Part shown: positions 10,553 through 20,989 of the stretch, in pieces | How the letters are laid out: every line of letters starts with the position of its first letter | How positions within the stretch are numbered: the first letter of the stretch is position 1 | Origin: Angiostrongylus vasorum | Lineage: Eukaryota; Nematoda; Chromadorea; Rhabditida; Metastrongylidae | Assembly: GCA_018806985.1 (NCBI GenBank) | Contig: JADANN010000143.1 | Location: 1-64,000 of the forward strand | Length of the DNA: 64,000 nucleotides | Reading direction: 5' to 3' | Translations under genes and position numbers: made by a program | The notes under the pieces: model-generated | The model's input: only the letters and a program-made list of their open reading frames with translations | The model's database searches: none | Told to the model about the DNA's origin: nothing

Positions 10553-10699
10553 ATGGAGCTCATTTGCGTCGCTAAGAATCGTACGAGGTTACAATTGAAG
10601 TTGCCCAATGCAATAAGTCAGTTACTTCTTGCTGGCGGAGTCCTAGACAATGATGAACCACCAAAATCTATAGGCACAGAAGCAGTGCATACAATAGAG
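10553..10699 (+). pseudogene. Clean exon-like segment of block B
   Basis: After ATTTTCAG, 49 codons read MELICVAKNRTRLQLKLPNA, ISQLLLAGGVLDNDEPPKS, IGTEAVHTIE, and end at a GTTTGC donor-like site. The length is a multiple of three and no stop interrupts it in either arm. It is the best-preserved exon candidate in the window, yet its neighbours in block B are damaged and block A keeps only part of it. No family is recognised. The initial ATG need not be a start codon. Confidence 0.4.
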
Positions 10700-11762
10700 G
10701 TTTGCTTTAAGGGGTTGATGTGCCATAATTTTTAGTGTTGATTTCCAAACCAGTAGCAGCTGCAACGCAGACAAGGTGTATTACCTAATATTCTGGTGGC
10801 GTATTTCTAAAACATACTGGACATTCCTCCCTTGGTCATCTTCCTCGTGTAAAGAATTAAAAAAGAGATAGAGCGGAGACTAAGCGTAACCACCTAATCT
10901 GAGATCCAGTGAATCTAACGGGCACGAGTAAAGTTCTCGATAGCGCCTGCGACGCGACAACGTAGTCTAGGGATACTCGTGCTTAAAATGAACACTAGAA
11001 GCATTATGCTCTTCGGGACGTGCAAACATGAAGCCATTTTTGAAGAAGCTATATGAATAGAAAAACACACCAGGTTCCACCGTAGAAGGCTTCTTAGGAT
11101 CCAGGGTTGCTTGTTGTCTACTTTCATATTAGTCTTGGCGTTTATTTATTGATGATATTGATTATAGAAGCTAATAACGAAGTCTGGTAAACTAAATCTG
11201 AGCACGACAACGAGCATTGAGATTGACGCTTGACGCTTTTTGTGGTCCACATTTGTAAGTTTTCTAGAACTACATGCCTCTTCCTCAAAGTTGCTGAAAA
11301 CCCATTTGCTTTTACTCTATTCCAAATATTGACGAGAACTATGTTTGTGCATATGTGTTTTACTGTTTAAGACCACGATTCTTGAAAAGCTTGATGAAGC
11401 AAGGTTAGGACAATGTGTCGTAATTGAAGCAGAACATTGCAATTTTCAAAATACACCGAGAAGCTGTCTTGACGAATACCGGTGTGCAAAAATGGTTAGA
11501 ATCCTCCTATGGACTGCAGAATAGACAAGATGATACATGAGGCTGAGAGGGGTTATCACAATAATAGGAGTTTACAGTATAATACTATTTTTTGGCCTGA
11601 CTAGCAGTATAAAGCTTTTCTGTTGCAAAATTCTAGTCTTTACTCGTGTGGCGACAATTCGTGCTCGAGTACAGTTGACCTAGAGGACCTATTTCTAATC
11701 TCTGCGATGGATTTTTTCTCAGAAACGTTTTCTGCGCGAACAATTAAGCAGTGATCTGAACT

Positions 11763-11783
11763 CAGTCACTGAATCAGTGACTG
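11763..11783. repeat. Perfect short palindrome
   Basis: CAGTCACTGA and TCAGTGACTG are perfect inverted copies around one A. There is no further context to show whether it is a protein-binding site. It is preserved at 53499-53519. Confidence 0.6.
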
Positions 11784-12370
11784 ATCAAAATAGAATCCAT
11801 AGGTGATCTTCTCCTCTAGGATTTCGAATGTAATAGCAGTTCTATGTGGACAGCGGAACTGTATCACGTTGTTCGTGAAATTGACAGGGTCTCTGCTGTT
11901 ATCTTGGATGGAGTTCCTTATCTCTACATGTTCACAACCACTATTTTATTCTGTTTAAGATGTCCTTTTATCGTTTTGTTCAAATATAATTTGATGGTCC
12001 CCGCGATATAAAATTCGTTCTTTACTTTATAAAGAATACTCTCTATTTCTTATTCGTACCTCATTTTTTCTTACACCACTTGTTTTTTTTCTGCATGCCA
12101 TTATCACTTGGTATACTAAGGCGACACCGTCCTTGCACTATCTTTAAAGTGTTTAGTGAAAGCTGTATTGTATTCTTGTTTGCAGCGAGCTGTCAATATA
12201 ACACTATTCTTAAGTCAATCAGTCATTTACTTCCTTGCTGTCGCTTGTCAGTGTCTTAAGGTGTAGCGTTTCTCAATATGAGTTCATATTTGTAGCCAAA
12301 GCCCAGTAAAGGGTGATCATAAGCAACAAAAAAGCTGTTGAGATGTACTTCGCTATGTTTTGCCTTTTAT
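11784..12370. other. No gene recognised
   Basis: AT-rich DNA with T-runs and no supported coding or repeat feature. Confidence 0.4.
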
Positions 12371-12374
12371 TTTT

Positions 12375-12775
12375 CTGCCTACTACAATTTTCACGGCAGG
12401 GTACGAAATACAACCACAACGTTGCCTAGATATTTGCAAAACTCTGGACCACAGGTGTCTAAGGTGGAGAACGAACGCGCTATTGTCCTTTCCGGGCAGT
12501 AACGTGTTCACAACCACACCATGCGGGTCCTTCGTTTCGCCTGTCTCTCAGCTAGTTCAATCGACCAGCTCCATCAGCAATCAACTGTCAATGGGATTGA
12601 TCTGGGGAGCACATATCGGTTATGCTGAGGCAGTAGTTGAAGGACCCGCATGGCGTGGTGGTGAACACGTTGCTCCCCGGAAACGACAATAGCGCGTTCG
12701 TTCCGCACCTTAGACACCTATGGTCCAGAGTTTTTGCAAATATCTCAGCAACGTTGTAATTGTACTTCGCTATCT
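12375..12775. mobile_element. Foldback MITE, copy 1
   Basis: Long inverted repeats of about 130 bp (12399-12532 and 12640-12775) share CAACGTTG, ATATTTGCAAAACTCTGGACC, GTGTCTAAGGTG, AACGAACGCGCTATTGTC and GCGGGTCCTTC. The roughly 105-bp centre is not inverted. The left end carries CTGCCTACT and TTCACGGCAGG, also seen at the outer edges of copy 2. There is no coding capacity, and the long open frames across it are by-products of symmetry. Similar elements at 16377 and 29935 define the family. Confidence 0.75.
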
Positions 12776-13084
12776 CACATCTAAGATGAGTGAAAGTGAA
12801 GGAGTTATATAGGAACTCCTTCTTTCCCTCAAGCAGAGCCATCTGTAGAGGTTTGAGATACAATAGGTATGAATAGAGATAGAGTAGATTCATTATGGGA
12901 TTGCGGATAATCGACAAACTTTTTTTTCATATTGCTTTACACTTACCGCATGCATAAAAACCGCTTACTGATTATTTATTGCTTACTTAGAAAGAATAAG
13001 AAATTTATCAAACTTTATTTTCCTGTCATTTGTTCCCCTTGCATTGCATAGCCTTTCCTAAATGCAGCACATGAACACGCGGAG

Positions 13085-13745
13085 CAAGACCTCTTCTAAT
13101 GGAGCCTTTCGAAACTGCAGCACTAACAAATCAGGAAGAGGACACGATCGTGCAGAGAAGGATAGGGTACGAAGTCATCGGACTGGCTCAGACAAGGAGA
13201 CGCCGCCCATTCAGCATCGTCTATGACACCAAAGAAGAACTGTTCCTCGGAGTATGCCACGATAGAAGAGTCAGCGACGTCGGGGTTCTCGACAACACAA
13301 GTTTGGCCATGAAAATCAATTCATTCCAACAATTAACAATCTGGATCAGACATTTATGGTTGAAGGGTTTTAGATCAGTACTGGCCCAGCTTTGATAGCC
13401 TTAATCGTCTACGCGCCGACGTCAGCCTACTTAGAAAACGAAGTAAAAGCGGTCAATATGGGCTTGGAGAACTTCTGCAAACAAGACCATACATTCTTTA
13501 AACTTATCATTGGATATTTTAATAATGAGATTAGACAGAGAAAAATGTCTGAAAAGCGTTACACTAGGACACATGGTTTAGAAGTTAATGAGCAGTGTGG
13601 GCTGCTCTCTGGTTCTGTCATAACGACCATTCGTTGTAATTCACAGTTCCAGAAGCCCCACTCTCAACGTTGGAAGTAGGAGATTCCCAATTGAGAGTTT
13701 CGCTGTATTAACATAGCAGTATAGTGATGATCGTGGCTGATGATT
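13085..13745 (+). mobile_element. RTE endonuclease-domain fragment
   Basis: Resembles the N-terminal AP-endonuclease-like part of the RTE at 26398: GYEVIGLAQTRRRRPFSIVY then DTKEELFLGVCHDRR (13165-13270), a frameshift near 13390, ALIALIVYAPTSAYLENEVK, QDHTFFKLIIGYFNNEI and NSQFQKPHSQRW (to 13676). It keeps the segment that is deleted in the 26398 element. No RT follows, so it is truncated on both sides and inactive. Confidence 0.75.
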
Positions 13746-14114
13746 AACTTGTCACTTTTTCGTAGATTGTTCTGTCCACCATGTATTCAACTCAGCGATA
13801 TTAAACACCACACTTTTTTTTCGAACTCTCCATGTCTTTTGCCATTGACGATTGTAGCATCCATCTGATTATTGATGGTTCACATCTCTATCAATACCTT
13901 GTCGTTGCCGCTCTGATTGTTTCTGGTGGTCTTGAATCTATATTTGCATTAATTTCAGTAGATTCTTTTTTATTAAAGCAAAGTCTAGACGACCATAGTG
14001 TGGCTGTCACAGAATTTGCAATTTTGTTTTACGTGCCTTTATTATGCATAGAAGAAACGTCTTTTCACCGACATAAATCTTCCTTGGTGTCTCTACTGTT
14101 CCAAAAACGATTAT

Positions 14115-14150
14115 GACTGGCGTTTCGGTGGTTTCGCCTACCTCAAAACC
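14115..14150 (-). repeat. PLE-associated conserved hairpin motif (copy e)
   Basis: On the minus strand: GGTTTTGAGGTA, GGCG, AAAC, CACC, GAAACGCCAGTC. The open frame at 13832-14116 on the other strand crosses the same terminal-repeat sequence and is probably not a gene. Confidence 0.6.
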
Positions 14151-14975
14151 TTTACACGCTTTACCATATATTATAGTTTATAGTTCGGTTGACATTTCCT
14201 AAATCCAATGGAAATCCAATTCAAAAAACCATGCAAAAATTTACCCATTATGAAAGTTCACCCCTAAACCATCAGATGGAGAAATGCCAACCGTGCGTTG
14301 TTCTCACACAGTGACTGGTGAATCTCAGACCAGAAAATCAGTATGAGATAAAGTGTCATATCAAGCGCAATAGTCACCCGCGTTCTCTTTCTAAAACGAG
14401 TGAGGTTCGTTGCTCATGATGTGTTAACAATAGCAAGGTGTTTCCACCAGGGCACCCTTCAATGTGTTCGCCAATATTTTCTTCACGAGGACAATAACTG
14501 CTGAAAAGTGGTAAGCTTCTTTCGCTTTAGATTTCAAATGCAGATAGAGGAACCAAACCACACTGCCATCACGTCTACATTTTTGATTTTGGGAACATTT
14601 GACTATTCATTCGCGAATCACCGCTTATAGCCTGTGATTCAGGTGAAAGTAAGCGCTCGCTGACGGCATCATCGACGAATGCGTTGCCTTTACTAATCAT
14701 AAGTTGTACTGTACAGATCGTGTTAAAATAAGTACTGATATTTACCGACTTAGCTTTCGTACGGTTGTGAGGCGGTTAATGGTCTCCTGGATCTATAAAC
14801 ACTAAAGGACACCGTTTCGTGATATCGGCGATTCGACCACACGTTGGCAGTCCCGTAGAGGTTTGGCATAGAGTCTATATTTTCTTTATATGAAACGCTT
14901 TCTTAATAAGTGTTAAGCGCACTATAATTCTGCAAACAACGGACAACGGTAAACACACTTGGTGCAGCCATGAAC

Positions 14976-15299
14976 CTAGACCAACCGTCGTGGTAAAATT
15001 TCCATTGGCATGTGGTTGTATGCTTTTTTCCATCGTGATAGTTCTGTTTTCCATCCACCGTCTTCCCACTCTTCTTCGCCTTGTTGAGTATGCTCTCTTA
15101 ATGCGTCGTTTTCTTGTTCAGCAATCGCGAGGTTGTTATAAATCATGCATTTCTTCCATAGAAAAACGCAGTGCAGGCACACAGTATTGGCAGTACCGCC
15201 TTCTTCAGAGCAGCTTTTACGTGCCTTCCACTGAGGAAGAAACCGCTGATTAGAATCGCACTTGGTTGATGACTCTACCAATGCTCGATTTATTGGCAT
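14976..15299 (-). other. Unrecognised minus-strand ORF, 107 codons
   Basis: The frame begins MPINRALVESSTKCDSNQRF, holds CLHCVFLWKKC and an acidic stretch QGEEEWEDGGW, and ends at 14976. In the right arm (49980-50375) a run-length difference extends it to 131 codons with another C-terminus. The paralogous segment near 23820-24130 has deletions across it and does not keep the frame, which argues against a conserved protein. Confidence 0.2.
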
Positions 15300-15479
15300 T
15301 TTACCACTCGCTTTTCATCTGAGTTGTGAATTGTTTCACGTGTGCGATTTGACGGATAACATGTTAAATCTTTCGAAAATTAATGTCGGATACCAACCTG
15401 TATTTTTTACATTGTATATCTCAGCGCGGAATAAATATTATTAATCGGAATGAAAACATTAGATTCGACACATTATTAT

Positions 15480-16110
15480 AAACGATAAACAAGTTTATTT
15501 ATGCCAGTTTCATAAAGGGCTGGACTTCCGGAGGCGATAAAATTGTCGAAGGCTTCTACGGTCTCAGGTTGCTTTCTGGAGCATCCTCGTACAGAAACTT
15601 GTCACAATTTGTGGAGTGTTTGTCAGAAGGCGAGAGGTCGGGCGAGCGTGGTAGACGAGGCAAAGTTTCGTAGCCCAGCTCGTTCAGCCTTCGGAGCATC
15701 CGGCCGTACGTTGTCTTGTCGCAGAGCTGATCCGAGCTCTGCCGACCGAAGTCGATTTGTGCAAATACCTCGACACGGCAATTTTTCGACCATCTTCGAC
15801 TTTCCAGTTTTCTTTAAATGCTCTCAAGCAGTTGAGATGCTTACACCCAGTTCTTCTGTAAATTCTCCAGCCACTGTGCTTGTATTTCCTTTGAGCAAAC
15901 CCCAGATTGCATCACTGTGAATAGAAGAAGGACGTCCGCGTACGCTATCATCTTCGATGTCGAATTCCCCCATAAAGAATTTTTTGAAACTAAAATTCCA
16001 CTGCGCGTTCCCCTAACACTTTCTTGGCTTCATCTCTCATTAATGCCTCGACCTATCCTCGCAAATGTCACAAATCGAATTCGTACTAGAATGATGAAAG
16101 ATAAGAAAGG
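15480..16110 (-). mobile_element. Internally deleted mariner transposon, copy 1
   Basis: On the minus strand, pieces of a mariner transposase: a damaged N-terminal helix-turn-helix region with GEFDIEDDSVRGRPSSIHSD and a REFTEELGVS-like AGEFTEELGVSISTA stretch, then a jump to TTYGRMLRRLNELGYETLP followed by SPDLSPSD, the motif with the third catalytic Asp of the D,D34D triad. The central region with the first two Asp residues is missing, so it could not encode an active enzyme. The right-arm copy reads across one run-length difference. Confidence 0.72.
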
Positions 16111-16129
16111 GTAAAGCGCCAGCGCCTGA

Positions 16130-16325
16130 CTTTGATTAATTGCCGAAGAATGCGCCATACGTTCATCTTCATCAAACATCATCAGAGGTGACTGGATGCG
16201 TGTCTGGCCTATAAGTTAACTAATGGTGGCCTAGCAATGTATCACGCCTGTGCTACTATCCAAGCAGAGAAGACTGGTTCGACTTTTTTTCACTCCAGAA
16301 GGATAGAACAGTTGTTGAGTACTAT
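16130..16325 (-). mobile_element. SINE-like repeat remnant beside mariner
   Basis: On the minus strand: CTTATAGGCCAGACACGCATC, ATGATGTTTGATGAAGATGA and GGCGCATTCTTCGG, the body order of the SINE copies at 5678 and 24885. The tRNA-like head is missing or unrecognisable. It belongs to the duplicated segment. Confidence 0.45.
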
Positions 16326-16376
16326 CTTCAGAATGTATCAACAACATAATTTCCAATATTAACTTTCTTATTTGCT

Positions 16377-16727
16377 TTCTGCTAAAATTTCTCACGGCAG
16401 CCCATTATGTGGAATACTACCACAATGATGCTGAGACGGCTGCAAAGCACCGAAGCTCAGATATTTGCTGTGGGGTTCGAACAGACTATTATCCTTTCCG
16501 AGGGCAAACGCATTCACCTCCACACAATGCGGGTCTTTCGCTTCACCTATCTATCAGCTAGTTTCCTGCCTAGGTAGACCTGAGGTCCGGAGTTTTGCAA
16601 CTGTCTCAGCTTCAAAAACGATGCTGAGATATTCGAAAAACTTAGACCCCGGGGGCAGATCGAACCACGTTTACCCTTTCCAAAGACTCGCTGTACCTTG
16701 CCGTAAAAAATTAAAGTAGGCAGCCAA
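16377..16727. mobile_element. Foldback MITE, copy 2
   Basis: Outer ends TTTCTGCTAAAATTTCTCAC GGCAG and CTTGCCGTAAAAAATTAAAG TAGGCAG are inverted copies. CCACAATGATGCTGAGACG is repeated inverted near 16428 and 16747, just outside the second of these ends. Inside are GGGTTCGAACAG, AATGCGGGTCTTTCG and GGTCCGGAGTTTTGCAA. It is related to copies at 12375 and 29935 but more rearranged. The right arm has one G fewer near 48625. Confidence 0.65.
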
Positions 16728-17328
16728 TAGAAGGTTGACATCGTCTCAGCATCATTGTGGCATAACTACAGATCGTGAAACTTTTTACATCCGTTCTTTT
16801 TGCGCTTTTGTTAGTGTAGTTATGAGACGATATTTTAATGGAACACTGCAAAACATCACCTAGTCCTGCACATAAAGTAATAATTAGTCAACCCATGTCG
16901 TTGTTCATCTATAAAAAGCATGCTTCTAGCCTACGTTTTCGTGTTTCATCGCAAGTCTACAGACCATAAATCGTGCTCACATGGAACAGGTTTGATGAAG
17001 TGCAGTATCCCTATGTGGGAACAAAAGAATCTTTCTCTCGTACAACATCTTATCGTGAAGGGGGGGGACAAGCTCAAATCGAACTGCACTGGACACCAGA
17101 AGCTTCATCCTACCTTGGCACGTACAATTTAACTAAGTAAGAGTTCTACATCACACTTGGGATGTATGCCCGCCAACGTACCAGATATCTAGAAAATGTG
17201 GGCAGCCTCGCGCAGCCCTTGTAGCAAATTCCAGGAGCAACTTTCTTTTAATTTCGGCGTTAATCAATATTTTGCTGATTTCTTGATGAGTAGACGAGAG
17301 GTTTTCATTACACTATATATTCACAGTA
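16728..17328. other. No gene recognised
   Basis: A G-run at 17060 (8 G; 7 C in the right arm) and short frames only. No supported feature. Confidence 0.4.
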
Positions 17329-17364
17329 GCTGACTTTTTCAGCTGTTTTGCCTTCTTCAAAGCC
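17329..17364 (-). repeat. PLE-associated conserved hairpin motif (copy f)
   Basis: On the minus strand: GGCTTTGAAGAAGGC, AAAACA, GCT, GAAAAAGTCAGC. The preceding block (AGATTGCGTGTTAGTTTCAC on that strand) matches the sequence before copy b. Confidence 0.6.
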
Positions 17365-17703
17365 TGTGAAAGTGAAACTAACACGCAATCTACACAATCA
17401 AACACTTTCACAACATCGATAGATGAAAATCAATGCGCAGCTTTGAACTGGTGCAGTAAACAGCATCTTGCAAAGAGCCACCTTTTTTTTGTTTCGATAG
17501 TTCAGCTTTAGATTTTCCAAGCCACTTCCTTGTTCTTTGTAAGCCTTCCAGTTATTTTATGGAGATTGGCTGCACAGGGTATTATATAGGTAAAGAATGA
17601 GAACCTGGCTTAATATGGGACTAAAAACTTATGTATTATGCTCTGTCTGTTGACGTTATTTAAGGGTCGGCAGAGTAGACTACATACCAGTTTGATCATT
17701 GCT

Positions 17704-17740
17704 GGTTCTGAAGAAGGTGACACCGCCGAAACTTCAGCTG
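17704..17740 (+). repeat. PLE-associated conserved hairpin motif (copy g)
   Basis: Reads GGTTCTGAAGAA, GGTG, ACAC, CGCC... then GAAACTTCAGCTG. The outer stem CTGAAG/CTTCAG is perfect and differs from the usual CTGA...TCAG form in a compensating way; the inner stem has one G-T wobble. Upstream CTTCCAGTTATTTTATGGAG (17547) matches the flank before copy b (TCCAGTTATTTGGTAGAG on the minus strand near 4075). Confidence 0.65.
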
Positions 17741-17744
17741 TTCT

Positions 17745-18500
17745 GAATGAATAAATACTGCAACAGCAATCTCCTGTTTGGTCATTATGAAAACCATGAA
17801 TTGCTGAAAAATCAAAAGCTCTCGTAAAATTTGAAACATCTTTGCTATCGCTGAATTGTGTGGCCATTCCACAAATTGTTTTCGCCTCATACCGGCGGAA
17901 TGCTACAGCTGAGTATCAAAAATACACTGCCAAGCGGAAATCCATTCCCGCAAAGGTGTCTCCGAAGATAAAGAGCTCGACACTTCTAAATCGGAAGCCC
18001 AGTTATGAGTAAACCTTTTCCACGCTTACTTCTGCGAACTATTACGCCGTTCGAAATTTAACAGCGTTTCCCCGTCTGTATTTTTTAAGTGGAATATCTC
18101 AGCCCTTGACAAAATTTAGTAGTGTAAACATTAATAGAATCTGAGCATTTTTTGCCAATACAATGCAACCTTAGTTGCATTCATTGCGCAACATTATAAA
18201 CACATGTTGACTATCTTACTATCGAAGTTAAATGACTGTCGGTTTCAAAATTACTGTTTTGTTATTCGCTATGTGCTAGCTGACACAATACCGACTGCTG
18301 CAGACAGCGTGGATTAACCATTGAAAAACAAGTTATTGTCAACAAATAGCAATATCAATAACAACCGCCCTATATGAAAGAGCATCGCCGGCTGAGCATG
18401 GCTCATTCGAGATGCTCAACTAAGGAAGATCAGGTTCGATACGAGACGAAGACGCCACATCGGGAAGAGGAACAGCTGTGGACCATCGACAAAGATCGTC
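17745..18500. other. No gene recognised
   Basis: Short open frames with no recognisable domain. The plus-strand flank of copy h begins near 18380. Confidence 0.4.
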
Positions 18501-18537
18501 GGCTCTGATGAAGACGAAACCATGGAAACGTTAGCTG
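18501..18537 (+). repeat. PLE-associated conserved hairpin motif (copy h)
   Basis: Reads GGCTCTGATGAAGACG, AAAC, CATG, GAAACGTTAGCTG, then AATAAACATCTTT. Its CTGATGA...GAAAC arrangement is the most hammerhead-like of the set, but the inner stem does not pair here. Confidence 0.55.
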
Positions 18538-18539
18538 AA

Positions 18540-19185
18540 TAAACATCTTTATTAACCTCGTGTAAGCTTAACATTATAAACACATGCATTCGTTGCACTG
18601 AATTCTAGACTTTTGCGGCCGATGAAGTCTCTAAGACTCGGTTGGGCCTCGATCTGGTGCCTGATGCATTTCTGGTAAGAAAGTTGTCGAACTTCTTGAA
18701 AAAGTGGTTTTCTCAGGCGAAATATCCAGGATTATGGTGGATGAAAGGAGGATTCGTAGTTCAACTCGTTCAACTTTTTGTAGCGTCGATATTGCGGAAT
18801 GTGGCCGTGCGTCGCGCTATAAACGACAGAGTTTGAATTCACAGAATAGCATTAGCCCAAAATGCTGTTTTCACATCTCGTGTTCTGAATTGCAAAATTT
18901 GTCATCAGCACGTTTCATATCATAATTCAACTACTCGATATTAAACTGAAACTAGGTTTGCAATGGTATTAACAGTATTGAATTCGACGAAAACTATTGC
19001 ATATAAAAGAATTGGCACTCGTGGCTACCTTCTCGAAAAAAAAGTGGTAAAGAATGGAGATCAAGCAAAGGCATTAGCATTATGTTCTGCAGCCAACCAC
19101 GCCCATTGAAAAAGCCTGCTGTGAGCAGTGAAAATGAACTTAGGTGACGCCCGCTGGTGTTCCTCGATTGATTAGTGGGAGTCTG
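18540..19185. other. No gene recognised
   Basis: AT-rich sequence without a supported feature. The degenerate RTE downstream may extend a little into its end. Confidence 0.35.
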
Positions 19186-19189
19186 ATTG

Positions 19190-20985
19190 ATGCGGGGGAT
19201 AAAACACGAAGTTCTGCAAGAAGACTATGAAAGAATGCTATAAAGAGGGAAGAATATTGAAGCCGCAGTGGTTGCACCGAGCATACGCAACGCCCACTGA
19301 AACTTCGTCATTTATCAAATTGTAATGATCGCTCTCTGAAACGTGAGTGAAACAGTTACGGCTTCCAGAAAAGCAATGCAGAGAAAATCTGTGGCTACTA
19401 CTCGGATCTGTTCAATCGCCACGTCTTCCTGCCCTTATAATAAATAAAGGGAATGGATTTTTGGCCTCTTTTGCTTCTTCCTTCCGAAATCGCATGTGGT
19501 ATTCTGTCGGTGAAGAATCGAACAACACCTGGTCTTGAGAGGATACGACTTGAACACCCGAAGAACCTCTCACCAGTCCTCATAAACAAAGTTAGCCCAG
19601 CCTTAACATATTAATTGTCAGAATGTAAGGTTCCTATTCAATGGAAGACTAGCAGTACTGTGTCATTGTTCAAGACGGGTGACCTCGACGATATCGACAT
19701 CTATCGTCCAATCTCTTTGTTGTCTTTCATCTACAAACTCTTTGCTCTAATCATCCTAAATAGAATTAACAGAAAACTGAACTAAGGAGAGCTATGCGAA
19801 TAAACAAGATCTTGAAAGGGATTCGGTACGATACACTACATCCACACGACAACGAGTCTCACTGAAGTATCGTGAGAGTACAGGAGACGGCTCTGTCTCA
19901 CTCTGACCGATTTAAAGCAGAGCTTCTGACTCAGTTGAGAGAAATGCAGTCAGGAAGGTCCTGGATCCTGGAATAATAATGTATCCGCACTCAATACATT
20001 TATTTTCTCCATGAGCTATATAAAAATTTGCGAACAAAAAACATAACCATGTGTTGGTAGAGCGATACTATCTCACCAAAACTATGTACTGCCAAGAGAA
20101 CGTCATACAAACCTTGCAATAGAAAAAAACAAGAGTGAAAACTGGTGAACGGCAATTACACCATCTTCGCTTCTTTTATAACATCGTTTTTATTACATCA
20201 GGCGTTGTCCAGGCGGAAGGAATTATTCCAACTTCGATAACGCATGTGGGAAGATTGTCTTCGACTAAAACTCATGAAACCGATATTCATGAAGAACGAA
20301 TTGGCTTCGTATGCTCAGTTCACCCTCAGCGGAATGAATACCCCTAAATGTCCCACCAATGTCTCTTCAGATCGGAAAGTCAACAATATAAAGCACTTAG
20401 CCTCAGAGTTGAGCAGAAGAAGACGAGTGGATTGGAGAGCTTTCAAGGGCATCCACCCAGGATAAGGATAAAAAGCAACACCCGACTCCGTGCCACTTCT
20501 TCGACTTCACAAATCTCGCTGCCATAGCGTACGCGCCAGAAGGCTGGTCACTACGTAGACAGGATAGAAGACCACTCAGCATTATCGGATGCGCAGTTGA
20601 AAAGATGGTGGTGGGAGTATCCTGAATCACGCAGGTTATAGAGGGAATAGCAAGTTCCGACTTACGTCAATGATCAGAAATCTGAGTTTTCTTCATACAC
20701 ACCAGGGATAAAAAGGTTAAAGGATAAATGCATGTGAACGACAACAGATGGGCAAGAGGAGTTAGCTACCGGACTACACGAGATGTCAAACGCCTAGCAG
20801 GGGAGACCACCGACCTGACGGTTAGATTCGTTGTGAAAACCCTAGATGGAAAGAGATGAAAGAGTCCTTAGGATGAACAGAATCTAGTGCGTTACTCTTG
20901 TACGCGACAAGTTGATATGGATGGTTTACGGTTGCTCGCTTGGGGTATAACAGATGAATAGCAGCAGACGTAGTAGATACGTCAG
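19190..20985 (+). mobile_element. Degenerate RTE retrotransposon fragment
   Basis: In shifting frames it follows the RTE order: KAM-type linker (TVTASRKAMQ, 19345), YRPISLLSF-like text (19700), a degenerate GFRKG/HIHT segment (19800-19860), SLTLT/LTDLKQSF-like remains (19890-19930), KCMWERLSST-like sequence after the RT core (20240), RLRATSSTSQISLP and the VIERAVE/ARGHVM region (20480-20760), and TKTLDGKR-like remains near 20830. Stops and indels are frequent, so it is older than the 26398 element. The 5' part is missing. Confidence 0.65.
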
Positions 20986-20989
20986 TGGT

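Larger units (their letters stand above)
9225..11640 (+). pseudogene. Duplicated multi-exon gene fragment, block B
   Basis: Diverged tandem copy of block A. Shared landmarks: GGTCTATCTGAC (6616 and 9286), the exon-like piece ending at 9471 (SGNTVEGLQGLLRRIEKVIS, donor GTAAAG), the TTTCCTTTCCGTTT block (7426 and 10316), GGAATGTYCCKGAA (7500 and 10383), GAAGCATTATGCT (8087 and 10988) and TACCGGTGTGCAAAA (9042 and 11479). The acceptor AG that precedes the first exon in block A is lost here (TTGTAG became TTGTGT), and a retrotransposon interrupts the next exon. This copy is probably dead as a whole, although the exon at 10553-10699 remains clean. Confidence 0.45.
14335..16330. repeat. Segmental duplication, copy 1
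   Basis: Collinear with 22925-25075. Shared landmarks in order: TTTGACTATTCATTCGCG (14600 and 23462), TTGTACTGT.CAGATCGT (14705 and 23574), GAGGTTTGGCATA against AAGGTTTGGCATA (14856 and 23727), TTTTCCATCCACCGTCTTCC-like (15049 and 23998), ATGTCGGATRYCAACYTGTA (15383 and 24140), a mariner relic, GGCCTATAAG.TAACTAAT (16207 and 24961) and GAGAAGACT (16268 and 25023). Identity looks roughly three-quarters by eye, so it is old compared with the giant inverted repeat. The right-arm copy is about 48949-50944. Confidence 0.7.

Noticed and set aside
12360..12917. ORFs of about 110 codons on both strands
   Set aside because: They read across the two inverted arms of the MITE and share the same peptide because of symmetry.
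13832..14116. 94-codon ORF with hydrophobic stretches
   Set aside because: It lies across PLE terminal-repeat sequence that recurs near 4480-4560 in another state; no motif.
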